From positions 348,442 through 412,441 of the forward strand of contig NZ_BMNA01000001.1 in the NCBI RefSeq assembly GCF_014646215.1: a DNA stretch of 64,000 nt, in the 5' to 3' direction. Source of the DNA: Nakamurella endophytica. Lineage in GTDB: Bacteria; Actinomycetota; Actinomycetes; Mycobacteriales; Nakamurellaceae. The translations under genes were made by a program, and so were the position numbers. The first letter of the stretch is position 1; each line of letters begins with the position of its first letter. Under the pieces are notes generated by a model that had not been told where the DNA came from, did no database searches, and saw only the letters and a list, made by a program, of their open reading frames with translations. Of the stretch, positions 8,860-17,676 are shown piece after piece.

Positions 8860-10209
8860 TCACCCGCGGTCGCCCCGCGGTCCGTCCCCCGGCGTCCCCG
8901 CCTGCTGTGTCGTTCCTACCCCACCCGGTCGGTCCGCCGGACCGGCCACCGGGTCCGGCCGGCGTCCGAGCAGGTCACCGGCGACGGGACCGGCGGCGCC
9001 GGGACCGGCCACCAGGTCGCGGACGGCCCGGGCCACGGCCACGCAGAGCACCAGCCAGACCGCCAGGTAGACCCAGGTCTCGCCGGAGGTCAGCGGCGCG
9101 GCGCGGGCGTCGTCGAACGGGGTGCCCCTGTCGTTGTACGTCCAGCCGATGTACACCGCGATCAGCCCGGCACCGGCCGCCACGTTGTACGCCGTGGCCC
9201 AGGTCAGGTCGACCAGGTACAGGACGGCGACCGCCCACACCAGGTACTGCACGCCGAAGGCCGGCGACAGCGCGAGGAAACCGGCCAGCGCCACGGCGAC
9301 GGCCAGCGGAAGGCGGTCCGGCCACCGCCAGACCGCCGCGGCGGGGGCGAGCGCGCACACCGCGACCACCAGCATGCGACCGGGACCGGCGTAGACCGAC
9401 AGCCACCCCGGATCCCCGAGCAGGTGCGCCAGCTGGGAGAAGCCCCACTGCGACAGCGAGCTGCCGGCGTAGCCCCAGACGTGCGAGAGCACCCGCGAGA
9501 ACTGCAGGACCAGCGCCGGCACCCAGGTCACCGCGAACGCCACCGCGGCACCGGCCAGGAACCGGACGACCACCGGCCGCCCGGCGCGCCACGCCCACAC
9601 CAGGAAGGCCGGGACGACGACGACGGGCACGATCTTGATGCCGGTGGCCAGCACGACCACGACGCCGGCGACGGCCGGCCACCGCCGGTCGGCCAGGTAC
9701 AGGGCCAGCAGCACCAGCATGGTGAACACCGGGTCGGTGTTGCCGTGGAAGCCGGACACGGCCAGCAGCACCGGCGACACCCCGACCAGCACGCCCGCGG
9801 CCACGGCCTGCCGGAGGGACCGGCGGCGCCGCACCAGTTCGAGCACCAGCAGTGCGGTCGCCACGTCGGCGGCACTGGCCAGCGTCCGGATCGACAGATT
9901 CCACGGCACGCCGATCCGGTCCAGCCGCTCGACCAGCACCAGGATGTCGCCCATCAGCGGCGGATGGTTGTAGAACGAGGCCAGGTAGCCGTCGACGGCG
10001 ACGAAGTCGATGCCGTAGATGCCGATCGGCCCCTCGCGGCGGACGCCCAGGACGAAGTCGTGCCAGTGCGAGATGTCGTTCGTGCCGTAGGTGGTGGCCG
10101 CGATGGCCACCTTGCCGGCGAAGACCAGCAGGGCGACGACGAGCACGGTGCGGCGGGGGTGCGCCGTGGCCCACCCGGTGGGCCGGTCCAGGACAGGCGC
10201 GGCGCTCAC
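8860..10209 (-). CDS. Polytopic GT-C glycosyltransferase (GT87/mannosyltransferase-like)
   Basis: A 449-residue integral membrane protein with about ten hydrophobic helices. The first extracytoplasmic loop carries the acidic motif NDISHWHDF, followed by YNHPPLMGDILVLVERLDR, the pattern of GT-C enzymes that use polyprenyl-phosphate sugars. Helix-rich segments such as PAVAGVVVVLATGIKIVPVV resemble DUF2029/GT87 mannosyltransferases. Start is GTG at 10209. The GT2-methyltransferase gene begins 13 bases downstream, so the polyprenyl-sugar made by that enzyme is a plausible donor for this one (inference). Cellular product is unknown; lipoglycan or arabinogalactan-type decoration is a reasonable guess for an actinobacterium. 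Confidence 0.8.
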   Translation of the reverse strand: MSAAPVLDRPTGWATAHPRRTVLVVALLVFAGKVAIAATTYGTNDISHWHDFVLGVRREGPIGIYGIDFVAVDGYLASFYNHPPLMGDILVLVERLDRIGVPWNLSIRTLASAADVATALLVLELVRRRRSLRQAVAAGVLVGVSPVLLAVSGFHGNTDPVFTMLVLLALYLADRRWPAVAGVVVVLATGIKIVPVVVVPAFLVWAWRAGRPVVVRFLAGAAVAFAVTWVPALVLQFSRVLSHVWGYAGSSLSQWGFSQLAHLLGDPGWLSVYAGPGRMLVVAVCALAPAAAVWRWPDRLPLAVAVALAGFLALSPAFGVQYLVWAVAVLYLVDLTWATAYNVAAGAGLIAVYIGWTYNDRGTPFDDARAAPLTSGETWVYLAVWLVLCVAVARAVRDLVAGPGAAGPVAGDLLGRRPDPVAGPADRPGGVGTTQQAGTPGDGPRGDRG

Positions 10210-10264
10210 CCCGGCAAACTATCCTGCGCCGGCGTCGGGCCCGTGTGTGCCCGCGGACGCCGCG

Positions 10265-10290
10265 GGGCACCCGCCCGTGGCGGGGTGCCC
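10265..10290 (-). terminator. Hairpin between methyltransferase and GT-C genes
   Basis: GGGCACCCGCC and GGCGGGGTGCCC flank a CGT loop, with one bulged base. It lies 17 bases after the methyltransferase stop, in the only sizeable gap of the cluster. No U tract follows, as is usual at this base composition. Confidence 0.5.
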
Positions 10291-10307
10291 TGGGTCGGGC
10301 CGGGCGG

Positions 10308-11054
10308 TCACACCCGCCGGGCCACCGCCACGATGCCGTTGCCCTTCTTCGGCACGATCCGCTGCAGCGCCTGGAACGGCAGGATGCCGACCGTGATGCC
10401 GACGTCGCTGATCCGCTTGGACGGTTGCAGCCACCGGCCCGAGTGCGCGGTCTGCTCCGGCGCGGACTCCTCCTGGATCGGCGAGCCGTCCGCGACCCGG
10501 TTCCGGATGGCCTCCAGCGCGAAGGCCAGCGGCCACCCGTACAGGCTGATGTCGACCGGCTCGAAGCCGTTGTCCCGCAGCGTCCCGGCCAGGTCGTCCG
10601 GCGAGTAGCGCCGGTAGTGGCCGACCGCCTTGTCCCACGGGCCGAACATGTGCTGCCACGCCGGGACCGACAGCACCAGGTGGCCGCCGGGCCGGATCCG
10701 TGGCGCCCAGTCCCGCAGCGCCCCGGCGTCGTCCTCGAGGTGCTCGAGCACCTCGAAGGCGCACGCCATGTCGTAGGTCCGGCCGGCGGGCAGGTCGTCG
10801 GTCAGCCCGTTGACCACCGTGCCGCCGCGGGGCTCGATCCGCTCGCAGGCGACCCGGTACGACGTCGGGTCCGGCTCGACGGCCACGTACTCGCGGGTCA
10901 GGCCGACCAGCCGGGCGCCCATGGCGCCCTGGCCGCAGCCGATCTCCACGATCGTGCCCGGCTGGGCGCGGCGCACCGCACGCTTGATCAGGGGCCATCG
11001 CAGCGCGGCGCGCGGGGTGAGGGGGGCGGCCGGCGCACCGGTACGAACGGTCAT
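10308..11054 (-). CDS. Class I SAM-dependent methyltransferase
   Basis: A 248-residue soluble enzyme with the Rossmann SAM-binding loop VEIGCGQGAMGARL, acidic strand-2 end YVAVEPDPTSY, and motif MACAFEVLEHLEDDAGAL with LVLSVPAWQHMFGPWD, a Methyltransf_11/UbiE-type arrangement often seen in polysaccharide and lipid loci. Its ATG overlaps the stop codon of the upstream GT4 gene by four bases (ATGA), so the pair is translationally coupled. The substrate is probably a glycan or lipid intermediate made by the neighbouring glycosyltransferases; that is an inference from position only. Confidence 0.88.
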   Translation of the reverse strand: MTVRTGAPAAPLTPRAALRWPLIKRAVRRAQPGTIVEIGCGQGAMGARLVGLTREYVAVEPDPTSYRVACERIEPRGGTVVNGLTDDLPAGRTYDMACAFEVLEHLEDDAGALRDWAPRIRPGGHLVLSVPAWQHMFGPWDKAVGHYRRYSPDDLAGTLRDNGFEPVDISLYGWPLAFALEAIRNRVADGSPIQEESAPEQTAHSGRWLQPSKRISDVGITVGILPFQALQRIVPKKGNGIVAVARRV

Positions 11055-12154
11055 CGCGCGAGCTTATGCAGCAGGGGCTCGACGACGGCGGCAGCCGTGA
11101 AGCTCTCCGCGCGTCGCGTCGCGGCGGCCCGCAGCCGGGCGAGTTCGGCGCGGTCCTCGGTGAGCCGGACCAGCGCCGCGGCGAGCGCACCGGCGTCGCC
11201 CGGCGGCACGAACAGGGCGTCGTCGGCGAGCAGCCGGCGTTGCGGCCCGGTGTCCGAGGTGACGACGGCGTTGCCCGCGGCGGCCGACTGGAAGACCTTG
11301 TTCGGCACCACGTGCAGCGCCTTGGCGGACGTGCCGAAGATGCCCAGGGCCACGTGCTGCCCGGCGATCAGGGCGGGCAGCTCGGCAGCCGGCACCAGGT
11401 CGCGCCAGACCACCGGAGCGTCCGGGCCGGCCGCCCCCCGGGTGGCCGCCAGGTCCTGACCGGCGCCGATCATGGTGACCTGCAGGTCGTCCCGGCCCGC
11501 GAGCCGGCCCAGGGCGGCGCCGATCACCGTCGCGCCCTGCAGCGGTGTGTAGAGGCCGAAGAACGCCACCCGGACCGGTTCGCCGGGGGCGGGGTCCGGG
11601 GCGGCGGAGCGGCCCGCGGCGAACCACCGGGCGTCCGCGCCGACCGGGCACACCACGGCGCGGTCCTGCAGGTCGGGCGGCACCTGGCGGCGGTGCTCCT
11701 CGGTGTCCAGCACGACCACGTCCGCGGCAGCCAGCGCCCGCCGGTCGAGCACGGACAGCAGCCGGGTGCGCAGCCCCTGCCGGGTCCCCCGGTCGATCGC
11801 CGTGCCGGCGGCGAAGATCAGGTGGTCGAGGACGACCGGGATGCCGCGGAAGGTCAGCGCGGCCAGCTGGACGTCGAAGTGGCCGAGGTAGCCGACGAGC
11901 ACCGCGTCGGGCCGGGCGGTGCGCAGCTGGGCCCGGCCGCGCCGCCACAGCCGGTACCAGCGCGAGGCCAGCCGGCCGGCCAGTACCGGCAGGCGCCACG
12001 GCCGCTGCAGCATGCCGACCCGGTCCGCGGTCGAGAGCCCGAGCGGCTCGTTCAGCTCGACGACCTCGTGGCCGTGCGCCCGCAGGCCTTCGATGAGCAC
12101 GGCCACCCTCGGGTGGGAGTCGGCCTGGTACGTGCCGAACGCGACGATGCGCAC
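11051..12154 (-). CDS. Family 4 (GT-B) glycosyltransferase
   Basis: A 367-residue GT-B enzyme. The N-terminal half opens with VRIVAFGTYQADSHPRVAVL; the C-terminal nucleotide-sugar domain contains VAFFGLYTPLQGATVIG and PNKVFQSAAAGNAVVTSDTG, the acceptor/donor loop of GT4 enzymes. I chose GTG at 12154 because GAGGAGG lies nine bases upstream; the open frame extends to 12289 but that part is Arg/Pro/Ala-rich and looks like out-of-frame noise. The downstream methyltransferase overlaps by ATGA. No membrane segment is seen, so it acts at the inner face of the membrane or in the cytoplasm. Donor and acceptor sugars are unknown. Confidence 0.87.
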   Translation of the reverse strand: MRIVAFGTYQADSHPRVAVLIEGLRAHGHEVVELNEPLGLSTADRVGMLQRPWRLPVLAGRLASRWYRLWRRGRAQLRTARPDAVLVGYLGHFDVQLAALTFRGIPVVLDHLIFAAGTAIDRGTRQGLRTRLLSVLDRRALAAADVVVLDTEEHRRQVPPDLQDRAVVCPVGADARWFAAGRSAAPDPAPGEPVRVAFFGLYTPLQGATVIGAALGRLAGRDDLQVTMIGAGQDLAATRGAAGPDAPVVWRDLVPAAELPALIAGQHVALGIFGTSAKALHVVPNKVFQSAAAGNAVVTSDTGPQRRLLADDALFVPPGDAGALAAALVRLTEDRAELARLRAAATRRAESFTAAAVVEPLLHKLAR

Positions 12155-12326
12155 GTCGGTGTCCTCCTCGGGATCGGTGGGCGCGGCGCTGCCTGCGGGT
12201 CGGGACGGGCGGAGCCGGGAGCCCGGTGCGCGTCCGCCTGGCGCCGCCCGCACCGCGCCCGCACCGCGCGGCCGGCGTCGACGCAGCATCCTGCCCGACC
12301 GGGGACCGCACGGGACGCACCGGCCG

Positions 12327-13631
12327 CTAGGCAGGCTCCGCCGCGGTGGCGCCGGCGCGGCGGGCCAGCGCCGCGGCGCCGGCGGCCAGCAGGACGTCGA
12401 CGACGGTCAGCACGAGCCGGGACAGCAGGACCACCAGCACCACGGACCCCGGGTCGAGGACACCGGACAGGCCGATGCCCAGGATGAGCTCGCGGGGACC
12501 GGCCCCGGCCGGGGCGAACACCACCACCACGCCGGCCGCGGTGGCGAGCAGGCACAGTCCCATGTCCAGCAGCGGCTGGTCCCACCGGCCGCTGATGCTG
12601 CCAACCAGCACGTAGAACTGCGCACCGATGAGGACCTGCCCGGCGGCCAGCCAGCCGGCCGCGCCCAGCAGGTCGCGCGCCGGCATCCGTTCCAGGGCGA
12701 CCGCACGGCCGGTGACCCGGGCGGCCAGCCGCCCCACCCACACCAGCACGGCCGGGTGCAGCAGCACGATCAGCGGCACCAGGAAGAGCAGCAACCACCC
12801 GTACCGGCCGAGCACCGCGCTGCCGCCGAACAGCAGGCCGACCGCACCCAGGACCCCTGCGGTGACGACGGAGACCAGGATGGACAGCAGGCTGGCGGTG
12901 GCGCTGCGGGACCGCGGGACGTGCAGGTCGCGCGCCATGCTCGCCTGGGCCACGACGGTCCACACCCCGCCGGGGATGTACTTGCCGAGCTGGCCCATCA
13001 GGAAGACCCGCTGGGCGTCCCGCAGCCGTAGCCGCGAGCCCAGGCCGGTGAGCAGGTCGCGCCAGGCCGGGACGCCCGACCACGCGCCGCCCGCACCGAG
13101 CGCCGCCGCGGCCAGCACCGCCCAGACGTCGACCCGCTGCCAGGCCTGGCCGACCTCGGACCGGTTGCGCCACACCCAGTACGCCGCGAACAGGACCACC
13201 AGGACGAGGAAGCCGATCCGCAACAGCCGCGACAGCGAGCGGCCGCGGGAGCGTGCAGCGACCGGCGCGGCCGGGTCGGCGGGGACGGCGGGGACGGCGG
13301 GGACGTCCGTCGCCGTGGCGCCGGACACGTCCACCGGGCCGGCGCCGGACGAATGGGTCGACCCGGCACCGGACAGGTCCGACGGCCGGGCACCGGACCG
13401 CGGGTCGGCGCCGGCCGCGCGGACGCCGGTGGTCGGCATCCGGGCGGCGGCGCCGGACGGACCGGCGGGCTGGGACGACGTCACGGGTGCAGGACTCCTG
13501 ACAGGGATGGGCCGGACGGCCTGGTCCGGGACGGACCGGGACGGACCGGCAGGCGCAGGTCCGGCGGTGGCCTGGATGGACGCCCCGGGGGTGGGCACCG
13601 GTTGCGCCCGCGTCGGCGAGGCGTCCGTCAC
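12327..13631 (-). CDS. LPG-synthase-TM / flippase-like membrane protein (UPF0104)
   Basis: The core from about residue 135 to 430 has seven or eight hydrophobic helices and the patterns of the AglD2/MprF flippase-like family (PF03706): WLLLFLVPLIVLLHPAVL, LGQLGKYIPGGVW-type loop (here MGQLGKYIPGGVWTVV) and PAGAGPRELILG. These conserved loops are the best evidence. The first 130 residues are a disordered Pro/Ala/Gly/Ser-rich tail; the start (GTG at 13631) could be further in. Related proteins move or modify polyprenyl-linked sugars or phospholipids. It lies 172 bases upstream of the GT4 gene on the same strand and likely belongs to the same glycan cluster. Confidence 0.82.
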   Translation of the reverse strand: MTDASPTRAQPVPTPGASIQATAGPAPAGPSRSVPDQAVRPIPVRSPAPVTSSQPAGPSGAAARMPTTGVRAAGADPRSGARPSDLSGAGSTHSSGAGPVDVSGATATDVPAVPAVPADPAAPVAARSRGRSLSRLLRIGFLVLVVLFAAYWVWRNRSEVGQAWQRVDVWAVLAAAALGAGGAWSGVPAWRDLLTGLGSRLRLRDAQRVFLMGQLGKYIPGGVWTVVAQASMARDLHVPRSRSATASLLSILVSVVTAGVLGAVGLLFGGSAVLGRYGWLLLFLVPLIVLLHPAVLVWVGRLAARVTGRAVALERMPARDLLGAAGWLAAGQVLIGAQFYVLVGSISGRWDQPLLDMGLCLLATAAGVVVVFAPAGAGPRELILGIGLSGVLDPGSVVLVVLLSRLVLTVVDVLLAAGAAALARRAGATAAEPA

Positions 13632-13676
13632 CCGGCCCGGGCGGCCGGCCGCGGTGACCTTGCGGCGGCCGCGAGC

Positions 13677-15047
13677 CTACCCGGGTGGACCGTCGGACCC
13701 CGGCGTCACCGGACCGGCGGCGGCCACGGACCCTGCGCCCCCAGCCGTGGCGACGGTCGGCGCCGTTCCGATGGTCCCGGCGCCCGCGGCGTCGAGCTCC
13801 TGCCGGATCACCTCAGGGGTGAGCGGCTCGTCGAGCAGCCGGCGGAAGCGGTCGAAACGGTCCTGGCCGGCCGGCCGGGCCTCGAGCCACGGGCGCAGCA
13901 GGCGCTCACCCTCGACGTAGGTCGACGTGTAGGCCCGCCACAGGGGATCGGTCGCGAAGCGCAGCTGCTGCCGCGCCCGCCGCTCGTCCACCAGCCCCCA
14001 CCGCTGCAAATACTCCAGCACGTCGTTCGGGTCGGCGCCGCGGTCGTGCAGCAGGATCGCCGCGTCCTGCCGCACGCTGTTCAGCGGCCGGGCGGCCACC
14101 TCCAGCTCCTCGACCAGGTCGGCGTCGAAGCGGGGGCCGATGCCGTCCAGCACCTGTGCCGCCCACCGCCCCCAGCCGGGGCCGACCGCGGCCGCGAGCG
14201 CCAGGTCGCCCAGGCCCTCGGCCATCACGCACTGCGGCGTGTTGACCAGGAAGACGGTCTGCTCCTGCTGGTCGTCGCCGCGGACCAGCAGCAGCTCCTT
14301 GCGGCAGTGCTCGGTGTGGTGGCCCGGGTAGCACTCGTGCGCCACCAGCACCGGGAAGCCGCTCATCCGGTGACCGACGTCGGCGTTGACGGCCACCCGG
14401 GACCGGTAGTCGCCCCCGTAGTAGTTGAACCCGCTCCAGGCCACGTCCCGCTCGATCTCGAAGTCGACGTGCTCGCCGTCGGGCAGCCCGGCGCGCCGGA
14501 CGACCTCCGGCCGCAACGCCGCCGCCACCGCCCGCACGGCGCGTTCGACCTGGTCCGGCGGGCACGCCTCGGCGGCTCGGAAGCGCGCCATGCGCTCCGC
14601 CACGGTCCTGGAACCGCCGAGCAGCTCGCCGAGGCGGTCGTGCGCGGCGGCGTAGACGTCCGGATCGGTGGGCTCGATGCGGACGTCGAAGTACGCCTCG
14701 ACCTCGTCGACGAAGGACAGCTCGTCGCCGGCGAGCCGGCGACCCGCCACGGCCAGCGCCGACAGGTGCGACCGCAGGAAACTCTGCCGTGGCTCCGGCA
14801 GCCCGGCGTCCGGCAGCGCCCGGACGAGCTCCTGCGCCCGGGCGGCCAGCCCGGCGGCATCGGGTGCCGGCTCGTCGTCGACCTCGCGGGCCAGCGCCGG
14901 ATCACCGGTGTACGCGTCGACGAAGCCGTCGACCAGCCGGCCGAACCGCAGACCGAGCCGCACGTACTCGCGCACCACGTCCGGACCGGCGACCGCAGCG
15001 GACCCGGGTTGCCTCACGTCCATCGGGCCCACGGTAGGCCCGGGCAC
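13677..15047 (-). CDS. DUF885-type putative zinc metallopeptidase
   Basis: A soluble, mostly helical protein of 456 residues. The distinguishing site is LVAHECYPGHHTEHCRKE: the HE-x-x-PGHH arrangement is the hallmark of DUF885-family proteins, which are predicted zinc peptidases. A downstream acidic region, QCVMAEGLGDLAL, supplies the usual glutamate ligand. No signal peptide or membrane helix is seen. Two starts are possible: GTG at 15047 or ATG at 15023 (MDVRQPG); neither has a convincing ribosome site. The C-terminal 40 residues are Ala/Gly/Pro-rich. Substrate unknown. The gap to the flippase gene is 45 bases and to uppS only 16, so all may share a transcript. Confidence 0.78.
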   Translation of the reverse strand: MPGPTVGPMDVRQPGSAAVAGPDVVREYVRLGLRFGRLVDGFVDAYTGDPALAREVDDEPAPDAAGLAARAQELVRALPDAGLPEPRQSFLRSHLSALAVAGRRLAGDELSFVDEVEAYFDVRIEPTDPDVYAAAHDRLGELLGGSRTVAERMARFRAAEACPPDQVERAVRAVAAALRPEVVRRAGLPDGEHVDFEIERDVAWSGFNYYGGDYRSRVAVNADVGHRMSGFPVLVAHECYPGHHTEHCRKELLLVRGDDQQEQTVFLVNTPQCVMAEGLGDLALAAAVGPGWGRWAAQVLDGIGPRFDADLVEELEVAARPLNSVRQDAAILLHDRGADPNDVLEYLQRWGLVDERRARQQLRFATDPLWRAYTSTYVEGERLLRPWLEARPAGQDRFDRFRRLLDEPLTPEVIRQELDAAGAGTIGTAPTVATAGGAGSVAAAGPVTPGSDGPPG

Positions 15048-15063
15048 CGACAGCCGGACCGGG

Positions 15064-15843
15064 TCACTCGCCGAAGCGGCGGTGTCGTGCCGCGTAGTCG
15101 CGCAGAGCCCGCAGGAAGTCGACGCGACGGAAGTCCGGCCAGTCGGCCTCGTAGAACCAGTACTCCGAGTGCGCGCTCTGCCAGAGCAGGAATCCGGACA
15201 GCCGCTGCTCCCCCGACGTGCGGATCACCAGGTCGGGGTCCGGCTGGCCGGACGTGTACAGGTGCTCGGCGATCGCGTCGACGGTGAGCGACGCGGTGGC
15301 CTCCTCGAGCGTGTGGCCGGCCTGCGCCTGCTGCCGCAGCAGCGAGATGACCGCGTCGGCAATCTCCTGCCGGCCGCCGTAGCCCACGGCGATGTTCACC
15401 TCGACGCCCGTCCGCCCCTCGGTCCGCATCTCGGCGGCGGTCAGCCTGGTGACCATCCACGGCGGCAGCACGCTCATCGAGCCGACGATGCGCAGCTTCC
15501 AGCCGGTGGTGGGTGCGGCAAGGTCGTCGACCACGTCGGTGATGATCGACAGCAGCGACTGCAGCTCGGCCTCGTCCCGCCGGTGCAGGTTGTCGGTGGA
15601 GAGCAACCAGAGCGTCACCATGCCGATGCCGGTCTCCCGGCACCAATCGAGCAGGTTGGCGATGTGGGCGGCGCCGGCCCGGTGCCCGTCGCTCGGATCG
15701 GCGAGGCCGATCTTCCGAGCCCAGCGCCGGTTGCCGTCGATGATGACGCCGACGTGCCGCGGCAGCGGCGCACCCGTCAGCCCTCGCCGGAGCCGCTCCT
15801 CGTACACCCGGTACAGCAGGGCGGGCAACCTCACGGCTTGCAC
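15064..15843 (-). CDS. uppS: Short-chain Z-isoprenyl diphosphate synthase (UppS family)
   Basis: Condenses isopentenyl diphosphate with an allylic primer in cis. Visible motifs: IIDGNRRWAR (catalytic Asp), DPSDGHRAGA, TLWLLSTDN, and RTSGEQRLSGFLLWQSAHSEYWF near the C-terminus. The sequence opens with LLYRVYEERLRRGL, the N-terminus of the actinobacterial paralogue (Rv1086 type) that makes Z,E-farnesyl diphosphate, a precursor of decaprenyl phosphate, not the longer-chain UppS. GTG at 15843 or 15834 is chosen; the frame stays open to 16092 but that extension is low-complexity. It is divergent from hemolysin III, as I remember for Rv1085c/Rv1086. About 259 residues, normal length. Confidence 0.93.
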   Translation of the reverse strand: MQAVRLPALLYRVYEERLRRGLTGAPLPRHVGVIIDGNRRWARKIGLADPSDGHRAGAAHIANLLDWCRETGIGMVTLWLLSTDNLHRRDEAELQSLLSIITDVVDDLAAPTTGWKLRIVGSMSVLPPWMVTRLTAAEMRTEGRTGVEVNIAVGYGGRQEIADAVISLLRQQAQAGHTLEEATASLTVDAIAEHLYTSGQPDPDLVIRTSGEQRLSGFLLWQSAHSEYWFYEADWPDFRRVDFLRALRDYAARHRRFGE

Positions 15844-16072
15844 CCTACTGAGCCGACCCGGCGGACCCGACGGCGCCGCGCGACCGTCCGGCGCCCGGGC
15901 GGCAGCGGTCGGCCAGCGGGCGGCGGTCGGGATGGTCGGTGGGCCGCCCCGGTCCGGCGACCGGGACGGACGCCGGGGCCGACGGCCGGGACCGCCCAGC
16001 GTCGGTGCGGTGGCATGGGAGTGTCCTGTGCGATACCGCCCCGGGTGGTACGGCGGGCGCCGCTCGGGGAAC

Positions 16073-16750
16073 ATGGGCCTGGTGCCCGACACCGCGTTGC
16101 AGGTCCGCCCACCCCTGGCGCGACCGCGCGCCCGGGGGTGGATCCACCTCTACTCGACCGGCGTCGCGGCGCTCATGGGCATCGCGCTCGTGGCGGTCGC
16201 CGCCGGGACCTCCGGTCCGGGTGCCGCCGTGGCGTGCGCGGTGTACGCCGTGACCATCGTGGGTCTGTTCGGCGTGAGCGCGACCTACCACCGGCACACC
16301 TGGGTGTCCGTGCGGGCGCGCACGTGGATGAAGCGGGCCGACCACTCGATGATCTTCGTGTTCATCGCGGGGACGTACAGCCCGATCGCGGCGCTGGCGC
16401 TACCGCCGCCGACGGCCCGGTGGGTGCTGACCGTCGTCTGGGCCGGCGCGGTCGGCGGGGTCGCCATGAAGATGCTGTTCCCGCACGCACCCCGCTGGCT
16501 GGGTGTGCCGTTCTACCTGGCACTCGGCTGGGTCGCGATCTTCGTCATGCCGGACCTGCTGCACAGCGGCGGTGTCGCCGCCGTCGTCCTGCTGGTGGCG
16601 GGCGGGATGCTGTACACGGTGGGCGCGGTGTTCTACGCGACCCGCCGGCCCAACCCGTGGCCGCTGACCTTCGGCTACCACGAGTGCTTCCACGCCGCCG
16701 TCTCGCTGGCCGCGATCTGCCACTGCGTCGCCATCTGGTTGCTGCTGTAG
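16073..16750 (+). CDS. Hemolysin III family (PAQR-like) membrane protein
   Basis: A 225-residue protein with seven predicted helices. The family's conserved polar residues are all present: GVSATYHRHTW at the end of helix 2, KRADHSMIFVFIAGTYSP in helix 3, and FGYHECFHAAVSLAAICH at the last helix, giving the His triad expected to bind zinc in PAQR/HlyIII proteins. The Bacillus member was called hemolysin III, but in most bacteria the role is membrane lipid homeostasis; no lytic function is implied here. ATG at 16073 is preceded by GGGGA; the long upstream open frame is antisense to uppS and is rejected. Divergent from uppS across 229 bases. Confidence 0.92.
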   Translation: MGLVPDTALQVRPPLARPRARGWIHLYSTGVAALMGIALVAVAAGTSGPGAAVACAVYAVTIVGLFGVSATYHRHTWVSVRARTWMKRADHSMIFVFIAGTYSPIAALALPPPTARWVLTVVWAGAVGGVAMKMLFPHAPRWLGVPFYLALGWVAIFVMPDLLHSGGVAAVVLLVAGGMLYTVGAVFYATRRPNPWPLTFGYHECFHAAVSLAAICHCVAIWLLL

Positions 16751-16873
16751 CAGCGCGGCCGCTCGCGGACGACGGGCGGCGGGCACACCGGGCACCGGCC
16801 GGAGCGCACGTCGGACGGGACGGGCGGCCCGCCCGGTGTGCGGCCCGCCCACCCGGCTGTTCCGGACCGCGTC

Positions 16874-17635
16874 TCAGCCGAGGTCCGGACCCTGGTCGCG
16901 GAGGCGGTTGACCTCGGACATGGCCTCCCGCAGCTGTCCCAGCCACTCCTGGGCGTGGTCGCCGACCAGCCGGATCGCCCAGACCAGCGCGTCCGACCGG
17001 GACCGGGCCACCCCGGAGTCGACCAGGGTGTCCAGAATCTGCCGCTCCGGCTGGCGCAGCCGGGTCATCACCGGGACGGACGCGGTGGTGAACAGCTCGG
17101 TGGTGCCGCCGACCGTGGCACCCCAGGACACCTGCCGCCCGTACTGGTGCTCGGCCTGCCGGGCGATCTCGATGCGCTGCTCCCGGGTCTCCTCGCGGAA
17201 CCGGGCGATCCGCCCGGCCTCCGCAGCGGCCAGGGTCGCCGCATCGGCGCCGTCCTGACCCTCCAGCGGCGGCAGCTGGCCGACGACCAGGATCTCGTCG
17301 CGGTCGACCGTCACCGAGGGCGTGCCGGTGAACCACTGGTCCGACAACCGGCCGGCGAACCAGCCGGCGGCGCCGGAGGCGCCGGAGGCGTCGGGAGCGT
17401 CGGGGGCACCCCCGCGCCCCCGTCCCCGCGGACCGAAGCCGCGGCCGCCGCGACCGCCAGGGCCACCGTGACCGCCGGGACCGCCGGGACCGCCGGGACC
17501 GAACGGCCAGCCGGGACCGCCGGGACCGCGTCGCGGACCACCGCCCGACCCGCGTTCGTCGTCGTCCTGTCCCGGTCCGAACGCCGGCAAGCCCGGTCCG
17601 AAGGACCGGGGGTGGTGTGGATGGTTGTGCCTCAT
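16874..17635 (-). CDS. Gly/Pro-rich protein with possible ribbon-helix-helix C-terminal domain
   Basis: Function unknown. In 253 residues: a His/Pro N-terminus (MRHNHPHHPRSFGPG), a run of GGPGGP and RGRG repeats (about 35-78), an Ala/Ser/Gly hinge, then a compact region (about 90-253) with an acidic strand-like start (VTVDRDEILVVGQLPPLEG), a long charged helix (AAEAGRIARFREETREQRI) and a C-terminal stretch, RLRQPERQILDTLVDSG plus RSRSDALVWAIR, that looks like the strand-helix-helix of CopG/RHH regulators. AAGGAGAG precedes the ATG by six bases. The 60 bases upstream are strikingly AT-rich with repeated TGTAA-type half sites, as if autoregulated. It is followed on its upstream side by a 0.9 kb gene desert. 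Confidence 0.7.
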   Translation of the reverse strand: MRHNHPHHPRSFGPGLPAFGPGQDDDERGSGGGPRRGPGGPGWPFGPGGPGGPGGHGGPGGRGGRGFGPRGRGRGGAPDAPDASGASGAAGWFAGRLSDQWFTGTPSVTVDRDEILVVGQLPPLEGQDGADAATLAAAEAGRIARFREETREQRIEIARQAEHQYGRQVSWGATVGGTTELFTTASVPVMTRLRQPERQILDTLVDSGVARSRSDALVWAIRLVGDHAQEWLGQLREAMSEVNRLRDQGPDLG

Positions 17636-17645
17636 GCTCTCTCCT

Positions 17646-17676
17646 TGTCACGTGATGTGATGATTACATTGTTACA
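17646..17676 (-). promoter_or_regulatory. AT-rich operator/promoter candidate of the Gly-rich gene
   Basis: This 31-base patch 10-40 bases upstream of the ATG contains, on the plus strand, TGTCAC, then TGTGATGATTACA (an imperfect palindrome, TGTRAT-x-ATYACA), then TTACATTGTTACA (a direct repeat of TTACA). A and T are more than half of it in a region that is otherwise over 70% GC. The arrangement suits one or two dimeric regulator sites covering the promoter. Confidence 0.45.

Noticed and set aside
15844-16092. N-terminal extension of the Z-isoprenyl synthase to 342 residues
   Set aside because: The additional residues are Pro/Arg/Ala-rich, run into the divergent gene's leader, and the family begins at LLYRVYE.
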